From positions 20,250,537-20,314,536 of the forward strand of contig NC_057791.1 in assembly GCF_014905175.1 (NCBI RefSeq): a DNA stretch of 64,000 bases. Direction: 5' to 3'. The first letter of the stretch is position 1. Each line of letters opens with the position of its first letter. Below the pieces are notes generated by a model. It was not told the origin of the DNA. It was given only the letters and a program-made list of their open reading frames with translations, and did no database searches. A program made the position numbers and the translations under genes. The stretch comes from Aphidius gifuensis (Eukaryota; Arthropoda; Insecta; Hymenoptera; Braconidae). Shown here piece by piece: positions 62,688 to 64,000 of the stretch.

Positions 62688-64000
62688 GTAAGTGAAAAAC
62701 AAATAACTTGTAATAATATTTTAACAACTGATGATGAATTATTTTAAAATGACAAAATTGAATTTAAAAAGAAAAAAAAAATTCTTGAAAGATTATAAAA
62801 TTGGTAGCAATTGCTACTTAAAATATTTTATAAAATCTAAACAAATTGATTATTTTATTTTTATGGGTTTTTTTTATTTTTTGGACATGTTAGGGATCGT
62901 TTATCAAAAAATTTAAAATGATGTTTGTAATTCAGTCGTGTAGGTGGGTCCGATTGGGAGTCAAGATGTTGTTAAAACCACAGTGTGTCCCAGGTTCTAG
63001 GTAAAGGGGAAAGGGGAAAATGATTATCATATATCGGTCGTAGATCTCACGTTTGTATAACCGAGAAATAAAACAAACAAAGATAGACCCCATGGGGGCC
63101 AGAACTGATCTTCAGGGTCAGCAATTATGAGTCTCCTGCAGGGTCCAAACAGGCCTATCTCTCTCTCTTTTTTTTACTTACCACAACATTATTATTATAC
63201 TATTTTTTTTTATTAAACCTTTTTATTTTTTTTCATCATCTTTCTCATCTTCTTTTTTCACATATTCAATTTCAAAATTTTATTCATTTACCTTTCTTTT
63301 ATATGCTCAATAAACGAGTGCAAATAAATACAATTTTTCTATAAAATTTCTATTGAAAAAAAAAGAATAATTAAACTTGATGACAGGTTTAACAAAATAA
63401 AGAAAAAAAAACAAACATTTTAAAAATAAACAAGTAAATAATTTTTATTAAATTCAAGAAATAAAAAAAAATATTTAACTTTTTTTTTTGGTGGGAATTT
63501 AAATGACAACTAAAAGCTAAACTTGAAAATTCACTTTGTAAATATTCAAGTGTGATAGTCAATTAAATGGATAACGAAATTCATTTTGATATCTTTTGAA
63601 TATAGACCGGTTTAAAAATTATCAATTTAATGCTTTCATCATTGCGGGGGTTGAAATAAAATAATAAACATATGAATGTATATAAATATAGAAAATTATT
63701 AGGTGGTGGGGTTTAATCATCAATTTTTGATTTAAGAATTACAAACTATTTCATCTGGCTCGTTAGTTGAAATAAAACTTGAATAAAGGCTATTTCTTCG
63801 AAAGCTGTGGCGATTGATCACTCGATAGTCGAGTCGAGACTTAAGCGATCGTAATGCACACACAGGCGGATGTTGAATAGTGGCCCCAGGGAGTAAATGC
63901 ATCTTGTTGGTTTTTAAGATGAATAAACACCGTTATATACAGGACTCCTTTTCGCCCAAAGGATCACCTTTCCATTCCTGTCTCATTCCCACTTTTTATT
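62688..64000 (+). other. Intron 30, cut by the window end
   Basis: Starts GTAAGT. It holds two G/C-elevated patches (about 62930-63170 and 63790-63980) in AT-rich filler, and an exon-like 65-nt segment at 62936-63000. No PH-BEACH or BEACH coding sequence is present on either strand. Confidence 0.85.

Noticed and set aside
62688..64000. Search for the next PH-BEACH exon
   Set aside because: No YTEGLHGKW-like or BEACH coding sequence in any frame; the domain continues outside the window.

Overview
This is a very AT-rich, intron-rich eukaryotic window, and the only gene I can establish in it is the 5' two-thirds of an insect neurobeachin gene on the + strand. The orthologue is Drosophila rugose (rg, also called DAKAP550); the vertebrate relatives are NBEA and LRBA. 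The encoded peptides follow insect neurobeachin closely. The strong A/T bias, the dense poly-T/poly-A tracts and the Asn/Asp/Glu/Lys/Ile-rich low-complexity protein insert suit an AT-rich hymenopteran such as a braconid or aphidiine parasitoid wasp. That taxonomic guess is inference only.

Layout. Bases 1-3190 hold no gene I can support. A sharp G/C-rich island (about 3190-3400) followed by a TATA-like box is the best promoter candidate. It is followed by 1.7 kb of possible leader that contains an unreported-looking 54-codon small ORF (3863-4027). Coding exon 1 (5084-5287) carries the start codon. Intron 1 is 24.3 kb, exon 2 is 29633-29737 and intron 2 is 17.4 kb. From 47138 to 62687 come 28 more coding exons, compact apart from one giant 3.24-kb exon (51957-55193). 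The window ends inside the intron after exon 30, just as the PH-BEACH domain begins. The rest of that domain, the BEACH domain and the WD40 repeats must lie beyond 64000.

I worked out all 30 coding exons by hand. Every splice junction is GT-AG and every phase matches its neighbour. The joined coding sequence is 8010 nt, or 2670 codons without a stop, which is strong evidence that the model is right. The protein order is: a divergent N-terminus, an N-terminal armadillo-like segment, a concanavalin A-like lectin/LamG fold (about residues 212-383), the DUF4704 armadillo region (to about residue 980), a very long acidic disordered linker (about 985-1720) with a 12-copy heptad repeat, a second conserved helical block (about 1735-2020), a His/Asn-rich cassette, the DUF1088 region (about 2370-2625) and the start of PH-BEACH.

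The two giant introns carry no convincing nested gene. They do hold scattered G/C-elevated islands (candidate enhancers or alternative promoters), two small diverged tandem duplications, one decayed exon-like segment and two short protein-like ORFs. The items most worth a second look are the small ORF at 3863, the alternative donor in exon 10, the phase-symmetric His-rich cassette exon, the in-frame heptad minisatellite and a possible poison exon at 62936-63000.
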